DNA from: Thalassotalea_B piscium_A
GTDB taxonomy: Bacteria; Pseudomonadota; Gammaproteobacteria; Enterobacterales; Alteromonadaceae
Length of the DNA: 64,000 bases
Direction: 5' to 3'
NCBI GenBank assembly: GCA_049347715.1
Contig: CP186339.1
Location: forward strand, 124,001-188,000
Every line of letters starts with the position of its first letter. Position 1 is the stretch's first letter. This document shows positions 1 to 7,791 of this stretch, one piece after another. The notes beneath the pieces are model-generated. The model did not search any database and was not told the origin of the DNA. It worked only from the letters and a program-made list of their open reading frames with translations. A program made the translations under genes and the position numbers.

Positions 1-1743
1 CCCAATGGTGAGGTTCGTCATATTAAAGCTTCGGGCATTGTGATTCAGAATACTAAAGGTAAAACAATTTCCATTATAGGAACTAATTATGATGTGACTT
101 CTCTTGTGGAAAATGAACAGGCCTTGATATCGGCAAAAGTATTAGCCGAATCGGCAGTAAAAGCTAAAAATGAGTTTTTAGCGAGTATGAGTCATGAAAT
201 ACGTACACCAATGAATGGTGTTATTGGCATGTTGTCACTACTTAATGAGACAACCTTGACTAATGAACAAGCACATCGTGTTGTTATTGCGAAAGAAAGC
301 GCCAATTCATTATTAGCTTTGATTAATGATATTCTTGATTTCTCTAAAATTGATGCCAATAAACTAGAATTAGAAAACATTGAGTTTGATTTAACTCAAA
401 TGGTGGGGGATTTTTCCAAAGCTATTGCCTTACAAGCCCAAAGTAAAGGCTTGGAGCTGATCTTAGATTTAGTCGACGTAAAAGAAAATATGGTCAAAGG
501 TGATCCTAGCCGAATTCGACAAATCCTGACCAACTTAGTCAGTAATGCCATTAAATTTACGAAAAAAGGAGAAGTTATTCTTCGCGTATCCTTAGCCTCC
601 TTTACGCAACATCAATGGCAGCTGTCTCTCGAAGTAATCGATTCCGGTATTGGTATTAGCAAAGATAAGCAGGGAAAATTGTTTACTGCATTTAGTCAGT
701 TGGATGCTTCAACAACTCGGCAATATGGTGGAACTGGCTTAGGTTTAGCGATTGTAAAAAAACTGTGTGAGTGTATGTCTGGGAGTATCGAATTAAAAAA
801 TGATACGACAAAAGGCAGCCACTTTATTAGTAAGCTGATTATTGACAAAGTTGAAGTAGGTGAGTCTAGAGAACCCATTGAATCTTTTAGTGATATTGTT
901 CACCAAGCCAACATTTTAGTGATTGATAGCCATTTGGCGAATGGAAAAATCATTCAACGGCAATTACAACACTGGCAACTCAATGTGAAACTAGCGTCAA
1001 CAGAAGCTGAAGCATTGCAAGTTTATGAGAGGCAAAAAGGCCTTAATCAGCCTTTTGATTTGATCATTGTCAGCTATGATATGTTTGCTACATGTGGGCG
1101 TAAAATATTTGCTTCACAGAAATCTGATTTTTCCGAAGTGGAAACGAAAATTGTATTAATGACACCCATGTCAGCGAATGTTGCACAAAAAGATTTAGTT
1201 GAGCTAGATGTCGCCCATTATTTTACTAAACCAGCCACTATCTCGGATTTAAAATTAGCCGTGAAGGTTTTAGATTCGAACGGTGAAGACCACCAAGTTT
1301 CTCATCCTCAAGTAGCTGTAGATAAAGTTAAAGGGCATCTTTATGGCTGGCCCGAAAAAACAAAAATATTATTAGTGGAAGATAATCGAGTTAATCAGAT
1401 GGTTGCGCAAGGTGTTTTGCAAAAATTGGGGCTGAAATGTGATACGGCTGTTAATGGTGTTGAAGCGTTATCAATTCTCAATGCTAGTGAAGATGACGCA
1501 CCTTATTCTTTTATTTTTATGGACTGTCAAATGCCTGAAATGGATGGCTACCAAGCAACTAATGAAATTAGACAGGCAAAAGCGGGGGAGCGTTACGTCA
1601 GTATCCCAATAGTCGCGATGACGGCAAATGCCATGGTTGGCGACCAAGAAAAATGTATTGCAGCAGGTATGGATGATTACTTATCCAAACCCATTAATAA
1701 AGATAAAGTGATTGAAGTGTTACAACGCTTTCTTATGCCATAA
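1..1743 (+). CDS. Hybrid sensor histidine kinase, 5' end outside window
   Basis: The frame is open from base 1, so the true start lies upstream; a GTG at 40 is internal, because the residues before it look like the end of a PAS/PAC fold. In window-frame numbering there is a HisKA domain with phospho-acceptor His65 (MSHEIRTPMNG), a HATPase_c domain with N, G1 (DSGIGIS) and G2 (GGTGLGLAI) boxes, a degenerate receiver around residues 290-420 and a canonical C-terminal receiver around 445-565 with Asp508 (FMDCQMPEMDG) and the conserved Lys (LSKPI). The first receiver has Ser358 where the phosphorylated Asp should be. This is a membrane-linked or cytoplasmic phosphorelay kinase; its signal is unknown because the sensor is missing. 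It ends directly at decayed mobile-element sequence. Confidence 0.93.
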   Translation, partial: PNGEVRHIKASGIVIQNTKGKTISIIGTNYDVTSLVENEQALISAKVLAESAVKAKNEFLASMSHEIRTPMNGVIGMLSLLNETTLTNEQAHRVVIAKESANSLLALINDILDFSKIDANKLELENIEFDLTQMVGDFSKAIALQAQSKGLELILDLVDVKENMVKGDPSRIRQILTNLVSNAIKFTKKGEVILRVSLASFTQHQWQLSLEVIDSGIGISKDKQGKLFTAFSQLDASTTRQYGGTGLGLAIVKKLCECMSGSIELKNDTTKGSHFISKLIIDKVEVGESREPIESFSDIVHQANILVIDSHLANGKIIQRQLQHWQLNVKLASTEAEALQVYERQKGLNQPFDLIIVSYDMFATCGRKIFASQKSDFSEVETKIVLMTPMSANVAQKDLVELDVAHYFTKPATISDLKLAVKVLDSNGEDHQVSHPQVAVDKVKGHLYGWPEKTKILLVEDNRVNQMVAQGVLQKLGLKCDTAVNGVEALSILNASEDDAPYSFIFMDCQMPEMDGYQATNEIRQAKAGERYVSIPIVAMTANAMVGDQEKCIAAGMDDYLSKPINKDKVIEVLQRFLMP

Positions 1744-1893
1744 TATCAAATACTTTATTACCTTCAGGCGTGTTCAGAGGTTGGTAAGGCATTAGAGTTA
1801 CCTGCTTTATGTACTGGATCAGGATTGATCATTTTTCATTTAAGGTGCTTAGCTCAACATTACTTGAAAAGTGAATCACGCCTAAAATACTAA
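1744..1893 (+). pseudogene. Orphan C-terminal coding remnant upstream of the GmtX-like pseudogene
   Basis: Directly after the kinase stop codon the same frame stays open for 49 codons to a TAA at 1891-1893. The decoded residues look like real protein (a stretch reading ACSEVGKALELPALCTG, then IIFHLRCLAQHYLKSESRL) and have no start codon or ribosome binding site. I read it as the tail of a gene whose 5' part was lost when an element decayed or inserted here. Its position before a GmtX-like remnant would fit the last part of a gamma-mobile-trio gene, but that is inference. The frame continuity with the kinase could be chance. Confidence 0.35.
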
Positions 1894-2423
1894 CTGTAAA
1901 CTTATTAGAAAAATTAAAGCTAAACGCTACCCCTAAAGTTAAAGAAACGCTTGATGCCATTTTTAATATCTGTGACGATCAGTTAAAACAGGAGCTTTAT
2001 GACTTTCCATAGCCACAATTTATAGAGCTGGTCATCAAAAAGGAGTTAAAGCGCAAAGTATTCGTAATAAATCAGGGAGAAATATAGAGCATTAATTGCC
2101 AGTTTTGCAGAAAACCATACCAACAAAGCCAAGTATAATAAAAAAGAAAACTGGATTGATGAAATAGAAAGTCCTAAGCATAGATCATTAGTACAAATGT
2201 TAGCATCAGAATTAGCAACGACTAAACAAAAGTTGAATGAAATTATTCCTCCTCATACTGTTATTAATGTTTATGATTACAATAAGTCTATAGATGAATA
2301 TAATAAATTAACGTCTATAGAAAGAAGAGTGCTTGAATATATATTATCAGACTCATTCAAAAAAAGTGGTATTTATCAGCATCTGATACTGGTGCATTAA
2401 TTGATGAAAAAACACAGTATTGA
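1881..2423 (+). pseudogene. Frameshifted remnant resembling gamma-mobile-trio protein GmtX
   Basis: Joining three frames rebuilds one protein. The segment ending at about 2005 reads LNATPKVKETLDAIFNICD; about 2003-2077 reads SIATIYRAGHQKGVKAQSIR then NKSG; 2077-2400 reads EKYRALIASFAENH and runs on through WIDEIESPKHRSLVQMLASE. The frames break at three homopolymers (a T run near 2004-2006, a G run at 2075-2077, an A run near 2358-2364), each explained by loss of one base; after the last break the reading continues to a TGA at 2421-2423. No start codon survives. The motif of an early SIATI segment, then S-I-R-N-K-x-G-E-x-Y-R-A-L-I, then a coiled region is what I remember of GmtX, carried by gamma-mobile-trio islands. 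Identity rests on memory of the family and is moderate; the frameshift reconstruction is directly visible. Confidence 0.5.
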
Positions 2424-2481
2424 AGCTTGCTGCCGTAGATGCACTAAAACAACATTAAGTTATTTGTAGGGTCGTAATTAA

Positions 2482-2952
2482 ATGAAAACTAAACTTATTA
2501 CCAGAGAAGGTTACGCTAAATTACAGGAAGAGCTTGCTTATTTATGGAAAACAGAGCGACCTGAGATTACTCAAAAAGTGGCTTGGGCTGCTAGTCTTGG
2601 TGATCGTTCAGAGAATGCAGACTATAAAGAAAATAAAAAAAAATTGCGAGAAATTGATAGGCGTGTCAGGTTTTTAACAAAAACTTTGGAAGAAATTCGT
2701 ATAGTTGATTATCACCCTCAACAAGACGGTAAAGTCTTCTTTGGAGCATGGGTTGAATTAGAACATGATGACGGTGAAATCCTTAAATTTCGTATCGTTG
2801 GGCCTGAAGAAATTTACGGTCGAAATGACTACACATCTATTGACTCCCCTATGGCACGTGCTTGTTTGAAAAAGTCGGTAGATGATGAAGTCATTGTCAA
2901 AACCCCTAATGGTGAAAAAATTTGGACTATAAACGCTATTAATTATAAGTAA
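2482..2952 (+). CDS. greB: Transcription elongation factor GreB
   Basis: A 156-residue protein matching GreB along its whole length. GreB binds the secondary channel of RNA polymerase and stimulates cleavage of backtracked RNA 3' ends. The N-terminal coiled coil carries the acidic tip (SLGDRSENADYKENKKKLRE) and the C-terminal FKBP-like domain carries FFGAWVE, FRIVGPEEIYG and SIDSPMARACLKK. The ATG at 2482 gives the usual N-terminus (MKTKLITREGY); the upstream AGGG is a weak binding site. In E. coli greB lies directly before tex (yhgF); here tex follows only after about 2.4 kb of other sequence, including a decayed second greB on the other strand. Confidence 0.97.
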   Translation: MKTKLITREGYAKLQEELAYLWKTERPEITQKVAWAASLGDRSENADYKENKKKLREIDRRVRFLTKTLEEIRIVDYHPQQDGKVFFGAWVELEHDDGEILKFRIVGPEEIYGRNDYTSIDSPMARACLKKSVDDEVIVKTPNGEKIWTINAINYK

Positions 2953-3128
2953 TTGACTTATATAACATTAAGCCTGATTTTATTTTCTAGTTCTTCTTCG
3001 AAAACTCATTATTGAGAACTAGTAGTAAAACAGCCTCATAATTGAATCTAATTTGAATAAAAATCTATGGCCAAAATTAGTTGAACACTACAGTTAGTCA
3101 ATATGTTTAGAGAGGGAGAGGTTAAAGT

Positions 3129-4139
3129 ATGAGATTGGTAGCGTTATTATTTGTATTGTTGTTCGGACAATACCTTTCTGTAGTAAATGCAGCAACAATG
3201 CTTAAGGATGAGAGTAATTGTTTTGATGGGGTTACTGTTAGTTATGATGCTTGGCGAGAGTTCATAAGGGGTAAGAATTCAAAGGGGCCAAATGCTGAAC
3301 AAAAAGAAAAAATGGTAATGAATTGGTTTGATAGTAAGTTTTCTAAAAGCGACTTTAACCGATATTTGAGTACATTACATTGCGCTAACTTTACTTATGA
3401 AGTCGATGGCAAGGAAGTGAGGGGTTATTATGCCTACCCGAAGAACGTTAGTGGTGACTTGCCGGTATTAATCTATAACCGTGGTGGTAACGGGAATTTT
3501 AGTGCTGTTAGCTTTATTTCTCAGATGAAAAATATATTTCCTTTTGCGTCAGAAGGCTTTGTGGTGATAGGTACGCAGTATAGTGGTGTAGCTGGAGGTT
3601 CAAAGGAGCGAACAGATGAGTTTGGGGGTAAAGATGTTGACGATGTTATTTCGCTGTTAAAGCTATTGCCTCTTATTGCCCATGCAGATGAGGCTAGGGT
3701 GGGAATGTATGGCGCAAGTCGAGGGGGAATGCAGTCGTTTTTAGTGTTAAGGGCGCTTGCTGAGACGAAAAAGATCAAGGCTATTGCTACTATAGCCGCG
3801 CCAACGAATTTGATTGCTAACTTAAAAGAAAGACCTGAAATGGAGGAGGTTTATTCTAAACGTATTCCTAATTACGTTCAAGAAGGTGTTAGCCAATTAA
3901 AGGATAGATCGGTAGTTTATTGGGTAGATGACTTGCCTAAAGATGTTCCTGTTTTGCTAATTCATGGTGCCAAAGATGAAAAGGTCTCTGTTAGAAATGC
4001 GACAGATTTAGCCAGCTTATTTGAAAAGCATGGGCACCCTTATGAACTTGAAATTTATAAGGAAGATGGGCATATCATCAGCGTAAATGAGCGCGAAATG
4101 ATACATAGAGTTGTAGGCTGGTTTAAAGCAAGGTTGTAA
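3129..4139 (+). CDS. Exported alpha/beta hydrolase, prolyl-oligopeptidase-like (S9)
   Basis: A 336-residue protein with a signal peptide (about residues 1-21, ending VVNA). A strong GGAGAGG site lies 8 bases before the ATG. The hydrolase fold is complete: nucleophile elbow YGASRGG with Ser197, acid Asp283 in HGAKDEKVS, and His315 in EDGHIIS. The fold is of the S9/dienelactone-hydrolase type without a beta-propeller, so it probably acts in the periplasm on a small ester or peptide; the substrate cannot be told. The next gene starts within a few bases and is probably co-transcribed. Confidence 0.85.
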   Translation: MRLVALLFVLLFGQYLSVVNAATMLKDESNCFDGVTVSYDAWREFIRGKNSKGPNAEQKEKMVMNWFDSKFSKSDFNRYLSTLHCANFTYEVDGKEVRGYYAYPKNVSGDLPVLIYNRGGNGNFSAVSFISQMKNIFPFASEGFVVIGTQYSGVAGGSKERTDEFGGKDVDDVISLLKLLPLIAHADEARVGMYGASRGGMQSFLVLRALAETKKIKAIATIAAPTNLIANLKERPEMEEVYSKRIPNYVQEGVSQLKDRSVVYWVDDLPKDVPVLLIHGAKDEKVSVRNATDLASLFEKHGHPYELEIYKEDGHIISVNEREMIHRVVGWFKARL

Positions 4140-4143
4140 TGTG

Positions 4144-4899
4144 ATGCGGGCTATGTACATATTACTTATTAGAGTTATCTTTGTGGTAATGTGTGGTGTT
4201 ACTTTTGAGGTTGGCGCCATAAAATTTGAAAAAAAGCATAGTATTCCTTTGTTAATAAAAGAATACCGTAATCCCTACTATGATGAGCTTTATAGGTTGA
4301 TTTCTATGCAAGACCGCCTAAATGATGTAGAGCTAGTAAATATGAGTAGGCAGGTTGTAGATGACATTTCACCTAGAGCTAAATGTCATGATGCAATTTT
4401 TATCCTATTGGTCAAAATGCTACCTGGTACTGATGCTGTAGGTAGAGAACTCCCTCTTTTTGAGGTAAATCCTGATTGTCCAAATAGTCTATTATTAAGT
4501 GCCATAGAAGAGAAAGGGAGCAAAGGAATATTTAAGGCTTATCAATTTATAGAGACCATAATAGAGGCCGAAACCAATTTGGCAGAGAATGTTGAGAAAA
4601 AGAGGTATGTGAACCCTGAAATAAAAAAGATGGCCTTAAGCCTTTATGGCAATGAAAATTTTAAAGTGTTGCTGCAAACTTATATTTTAAAAACGCTTTT
4701 CGACAATAAAGAACAAATCAATGATGCGTCCAAACTTTCATTAGTTGTGGGTTTTCTTGTACTTGCAGAATTGTATATGCATGAAGGGGATTTAATGAAA
4801 CAAAGAATGATTTTATGGACTATTTTGCCTAGTCTGCAAGATGGCGCATTCTTGAAGTCATTTATTTATCGCAAAGAGTCGAATATTTATTTACATTGA
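4144..4899 (+). CDS. Hypothetical exported protein
   Basis: A protein of about 251 residues that I do not recognise. The N-terminus is a hydrophobic signal-like segment (MYILLIRVIFVVMCGVTF) ending near VGA. The rest is helix-rich, with no recognisable motif; it has two Cys (in AKCHD and PDCPN) that could pair in the periplasm. GTG at 4141 and ATG at 4144 are both possible starts; ATG is chosen. It starts almost at the stop of the preceding hydrolase, so the two look like one transcription unit and may act together. The pair sits inside the greB-tex interval and may be part of an insertion. Confidence 0.6.
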   Translation: MRAMYILLIRVIFVVMCGVTFEVGAIKFEKKHSIPLLIKEYRNPYYDELYRLISMQDRLNDVELVNMSRQVVDDISPRAKCHDAIFILLVKMLPGTDAVGRELPLFEVNPDCPNSLLLSAIEEKGSKGIFKAYQFIETIIEAETNLAENVEKKRYVNPEIKKMALSLYGNENFKVLLQTYILKTLFDNKEQINDASKLSLVVGFLVLAELYMHEGDLMKQRMILWTILPSLQDGAFLKSFIYRKESNIYLH

Positions 4900-4917
4900 C
4901 AGATTAAATTAGAAATA

Positions 4918-5101
4918 TAAATTTAGGAATCCGTCTAATAGAAGTGACAAATACGTTAAGCCTTCTCACCTTAGATTGTATCTTACAATCATCAATGGTA
5001 ACCAAGAAAACAACATGTTTCCCGATAATTTTCCGTCTGGTTTTGACAAACTTCGAACAGATACTTTCTATAGCGCAATGAAATTTAAAGGGTTATTTTA
5101 G
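4918..5101 (+). other. Start-less open stretch, possible gene remnant
   Basis: About 60 codons are open in one frame to a TAG near 5101, reading like real protein (for example RSDKYVKPSHLRLYLTIING and MFPDNFPSGFDKLRTD). There is no start codon near the beginning apart from an internal ATG, and no ribosome binding site. I do not recognise the family. It lies in a 514-base stretch without an intact gene and abuts the antisense greB fragment, so a decayed coding remnant is the likely reading. Confidence 0.25.
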
Positions 5102-5248
5102 TTAATCAGCATTTTGGCTATGATTACCTAAAGCGGCAGCTTCAGAGAATGAACGGGTTATTCGAGGACGTTCTTCTTTCTACAGATACTTAAGTTCTCT
5201 ATCGAGTCTGTCCCAACCTTCGCGGGTAATGTAATTTGATTTTTTCAT
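5102..5248 (-). pseudogene. Decayed second greB, N-terminal fragment
   Basis: Read on the minus strand from an ATG at 5248, the sequence gives MKKSNYITREGWDRLDREL then KYL, stop, KEERPRITRSFSEAAALGN, HSQNAD, stop. That is the GreB N-terminal coiled coil over 49 codons, with in-frame stops where Trp (TAG at codon 23) and Tyr (TAA at codon 49) are expected, and a mutated tip (GNHSQN instead of GDRSEN). Nothing recognisable as GreB follows. It is closer to the GreB branch with SEAAALGDRSENA than to the intact greB at 2482 (WAASLGDRSENA), so it is probably an old paralog, not a recent copy. Confidence 0.75.
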
Positions 5249-5413
5249 ATAAAAAGTTACTAATAATTTACTTATTAAGCGTTATACTATGCGACATTAT
5301 ATTCGGGTTTGATGATCTTTACTGTTTATTTCTCTTATCGAGGAAAAGTTAGCATTAGCAAACAATAATTTAGATAAAATATTAACAAATTTTAGCATTG
5401 GGATAATAGTTAG
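5249..5413. other. AT-rich leader before tex, no gene
   Basis: No coding feature is visible between the greB remnant and tex. The sequence is AT-rich and presumably holds the tex promoter, but I could not pick a convincing -35/-10 pair. Confidence 0.4.
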
Positions 5414-7744
5414 ATGACGTGTATTGCCGAGCAAATCGCTCAAGAACTTGGTGTTAAAACTTCACAAATTAACGCTGCCATTAATTTACTCGATGATGGC
5501 GCTACGGTTCCTTTCATTGCCCGTTATCGTAAAGAAGTTACACAAGGGTTAGATGACAATCATTTACGTCATTTAGAGCAACGGCTAACCTATTTACGCG
5601 AGTTAAATGATCGTCGTCAGGTGATTTTAACTAATATAGAGCAACAAAATAAACTCACACCGCAACTAGCTCAACAAATACAGGCTGCTGACAACAAAAC
5701 GCGGCTTGAAGATTTATACTTACCTTATCGTCCTAAACGGAAAACAAAAGGCCAAATGGCAATAACCGCAGGGCTTGAACCTTTAGCAGACAAATTATTT
5801 GATAATTGTCAGCTTGATCCAGAGGGTGAGGCAAGTGTTTATATTAATGAGAAAGAAGGCTTTAGTGATGAAAAACAAGTGCTTGATGGTGTTTGTTATA
5901 TATTAATTGAACGTATGATTGAGGATGCTGATTTACTTCAAAAGCTACGTCGACATTTATTAAATCAGGCTCATTTAACAAGTACTGTGATTAAAGATAA
6001 ACAATCACAAGCAACTAAATACCGTGATTATTTTGATCATAGCGAGTTGCTTAAGAAGGTTCCTTCTCACCGTGCATTAGCCATGTTAAGAGGGCGAAAT
6101 GAGGGTTTTCTACAATTAGCTCTTAATGTTGACCCGCAAAATGAAGCAAGTCATTATTCAAGCGCAGAACAAATTATTAATGATCATTATCGATTTAATC
6201 TTTCACAACAAGCCGGTGCTGCCTTCCTTACCAAAGTGATTCGTTGGGCATGGAAATTGAAATTTTCATTAAGTTTAGAAACTGAGTTGTTAGGTCAACT
6301 ACGTGAAAGAGCAGAGCAAGACTCGATTAAAGTGTTTGCTGAAAACTTAAAAGATTTATTATTAGCTGCGCCAGCTGGGGCTAAAGTTACATTAGGGTTA
6401 GATCCTGGTATTCGTACCGGATGTAAATTAGCTGTTGTCGATGAAACCGGGAAACTATTACAAACCGTGACTATTTTCCCTCATGCACCGCAAAATAATT
6501 GGGAAAAATCCAAACGCACTATAGTAAACCTATGTAAGCAACATAAAGTTGCTCTAATCGCGATTGGTAATGGTACGGGTTCTCGCGAAAGTGATAAATT
6601 AGCTGCTGAAGCAATTCAAGAGCTTGAACAGAACAAACCGACTAAAATTGTGGTGAGTGAAGCAGGTGCATCGGTTTACTCAGCATCAGAATTAGCAGCA
6701 AAAGAATTTCCAGATCTTGATGTTTCATTACGTGGGGCAGTGTCTATTGCTAGACGATTACAAGATCCCCTTGCAGAGCTAGTGAAAATTGATCCCAAAG
6801 CCATTGGTGTTGGACAATACCAACATGATGTTAGTCAGAGTAAATTGAGTCAGTCGTTAGACAATGTGATTGAAGATTGTGTGAATGCGGTGGGGGTTGA
6901 TGTTAATAGTGCTTCTACAGCCTTGTTAACACGTGTTGCAGGTTTAAATAAAACCATGGCACAGAATATTGTACATTATCGAGATGAACATGGTCGTTTT
7001 AATAACCGTAAAGAATTTAAAAAAGTGGCGCGCTTAGGTCCTAAAGCGTTCGAACAAGCGGCAGGCTTTTTACGGATTCGAGATGGCGAAAATATATTAG
7101 ACGCGTCAGGTGTGCATCCTGAAACTTATCCTGTGATAGAGAACATGATCAAACAACTCAATACCAGTGTTACTGATATTGTTGGAAATACGGATAAGCT
7201 ACAAGAAATTAAAATAGAAAGTTTAGTTAATGAAAGTTTTGGTGAAGTCACCATCAAAGATATTATTTCTGAGTTAGAAAAGCCCGGAAGAGACCCTCGA
7301 CCTGAGTTTAAAACAGCGACCTTTCAGGAGGGTATCAACACGATTAATGATCTTAAAGTGGGTATGATACTAGAGGGTGTCATCTCTAATGTTGCTAATT
7401 TTGGTGCTTTTGTAGATGTCGGGGTTCATCAAGATGGTTTAGTGCATATTTCATCATTAACCAATAAATTTGTCAGTGACCCTCGCGAAATAGTCAAGGC
7501 AGGGGATATTGTTAAAGTTAAAGTGACAGAAGTTGACCCGCAACGTAAACGCATCAGCTTGACAATGCGCTTAGATGAAAGTGTGACTGCTAAGCCGAAT
7601 AAAGAAAGGCCGAATTTAGCAACACCAAAGAACACCACGAAAGTAGGTCACAAGAAAATGACCAAAGCTAAAGTAGAAAAAACACCAGCAAATGGTGCTA
7701 TGGGTAATGCCTTTGCTGATGCGCTTGCGAAATTAAAAAAATAG
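5414..7744 (+). CDS. tex: Tex-family S1 RNA-binding protein (YhgF)
   Basis: A 776-residue cytoplasmic protein with the full Tex architecture: N-terminal helical Tex_N region, YqgF/RNase-H-like domain (TLGLDPGIRTGCKLAVVDE at about 330), helix-hairpin-helix repeats (VNSASTALLTRVAGLNKTMA; KVARLGPKAFEQAAGFLRI), and a C-terminal S1 domain at about 645-715 (LEGVISNVANFGAFVDVGVH; GLVHISSL), followed by a basic, Ala/Lys-rich tail. Tex is a nucleic-acid-binding accessory factor related to eukaryotic Spt6. The ATG has only a poor upstream GGGAT. A hairpin terminator follows the stop codon. Confidence 0.96.
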   Translation: MTCIAEQIAQELGVKTSQINAAINLLDDGATVPFIARYRKEVTQGLDDNHLRHLEQRLTYLRELNDRRQVILTNIEQQNKLTPQLAQQIQAADNKTRLEDLYLPYRPKRKTKGQMAITAGLEPLADKLFDNCQLDPEGEASVYINEKEGFSDEKQVLDGVCYILIERMIEDADLLQKLRRHLLNQAHLTSTVIKDKQSQATKYRDYFDHSELLKKVPSHRALAMLRGRNEGFLQLALNVDPQNEASHYSSAEQIINDHYRFNLSQQAGAAFLTKVIRWAWKLKFSLSLETELLGQLRERAEQDSIKVFAENLKDLLLAAPAGAKVTLGLDPGIRTGCKLAVVDETGKLLQTVTIFPHAPQNNWEKSKRTIVNLCKQHKVALIAIGNGTGSRESDKLAAEAIQELEQNKPTKIVVSEAGASVYSASELAAKEFPDLDVSLRGAVSIARRLQDPLAELVKIDPKAIGVGQYQHDVSQSKLSQSLDNVIEDCVNAVGVDVNSASTALLTRVAGLNKTMAQNIVHYRDEHGRFNNRKEFKKVARLGPKAFEQAAGFLRIRDGENILDASGVHPETYPVIENMIKQLNTSVTDIVGNTDKLQEIKIESLVNESFGEVTIKDIISELEKPGRDPRPEFKTATFQEGINTINDLKVGMILEGVISNVANFGAFVDVGVHQDGLVHISSLTNKFVSDPREIVKAGDIVKVKVTEVDPQRKRISLTMRLDESVTAKPNKERPNLATPKNTTKVGHKKMTKAKVEKTPANGAMGNAFADALAKLKK

Positions 7745-7747
7745 TAC

Positions 7748-7772
7748 ATAGTGGGGTTTGTTACCCCACTAT
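7748..7772. terminator. Bidirectional hairpin between tex and the chemotaxis gene
   Basis: A 9-bp perfect stem (ATAGTGGGG at 7748-7756, CCCCACTAT at 7764-7772) with a 7-base loop lies four bases after the tex stop, between convergent genes. The T-rich sequence that follows is broken, so the strength is uncertain. Confidence 0.65.
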
Positions 7773-7791
7773 ATCTCAATCACTCTCTTTA

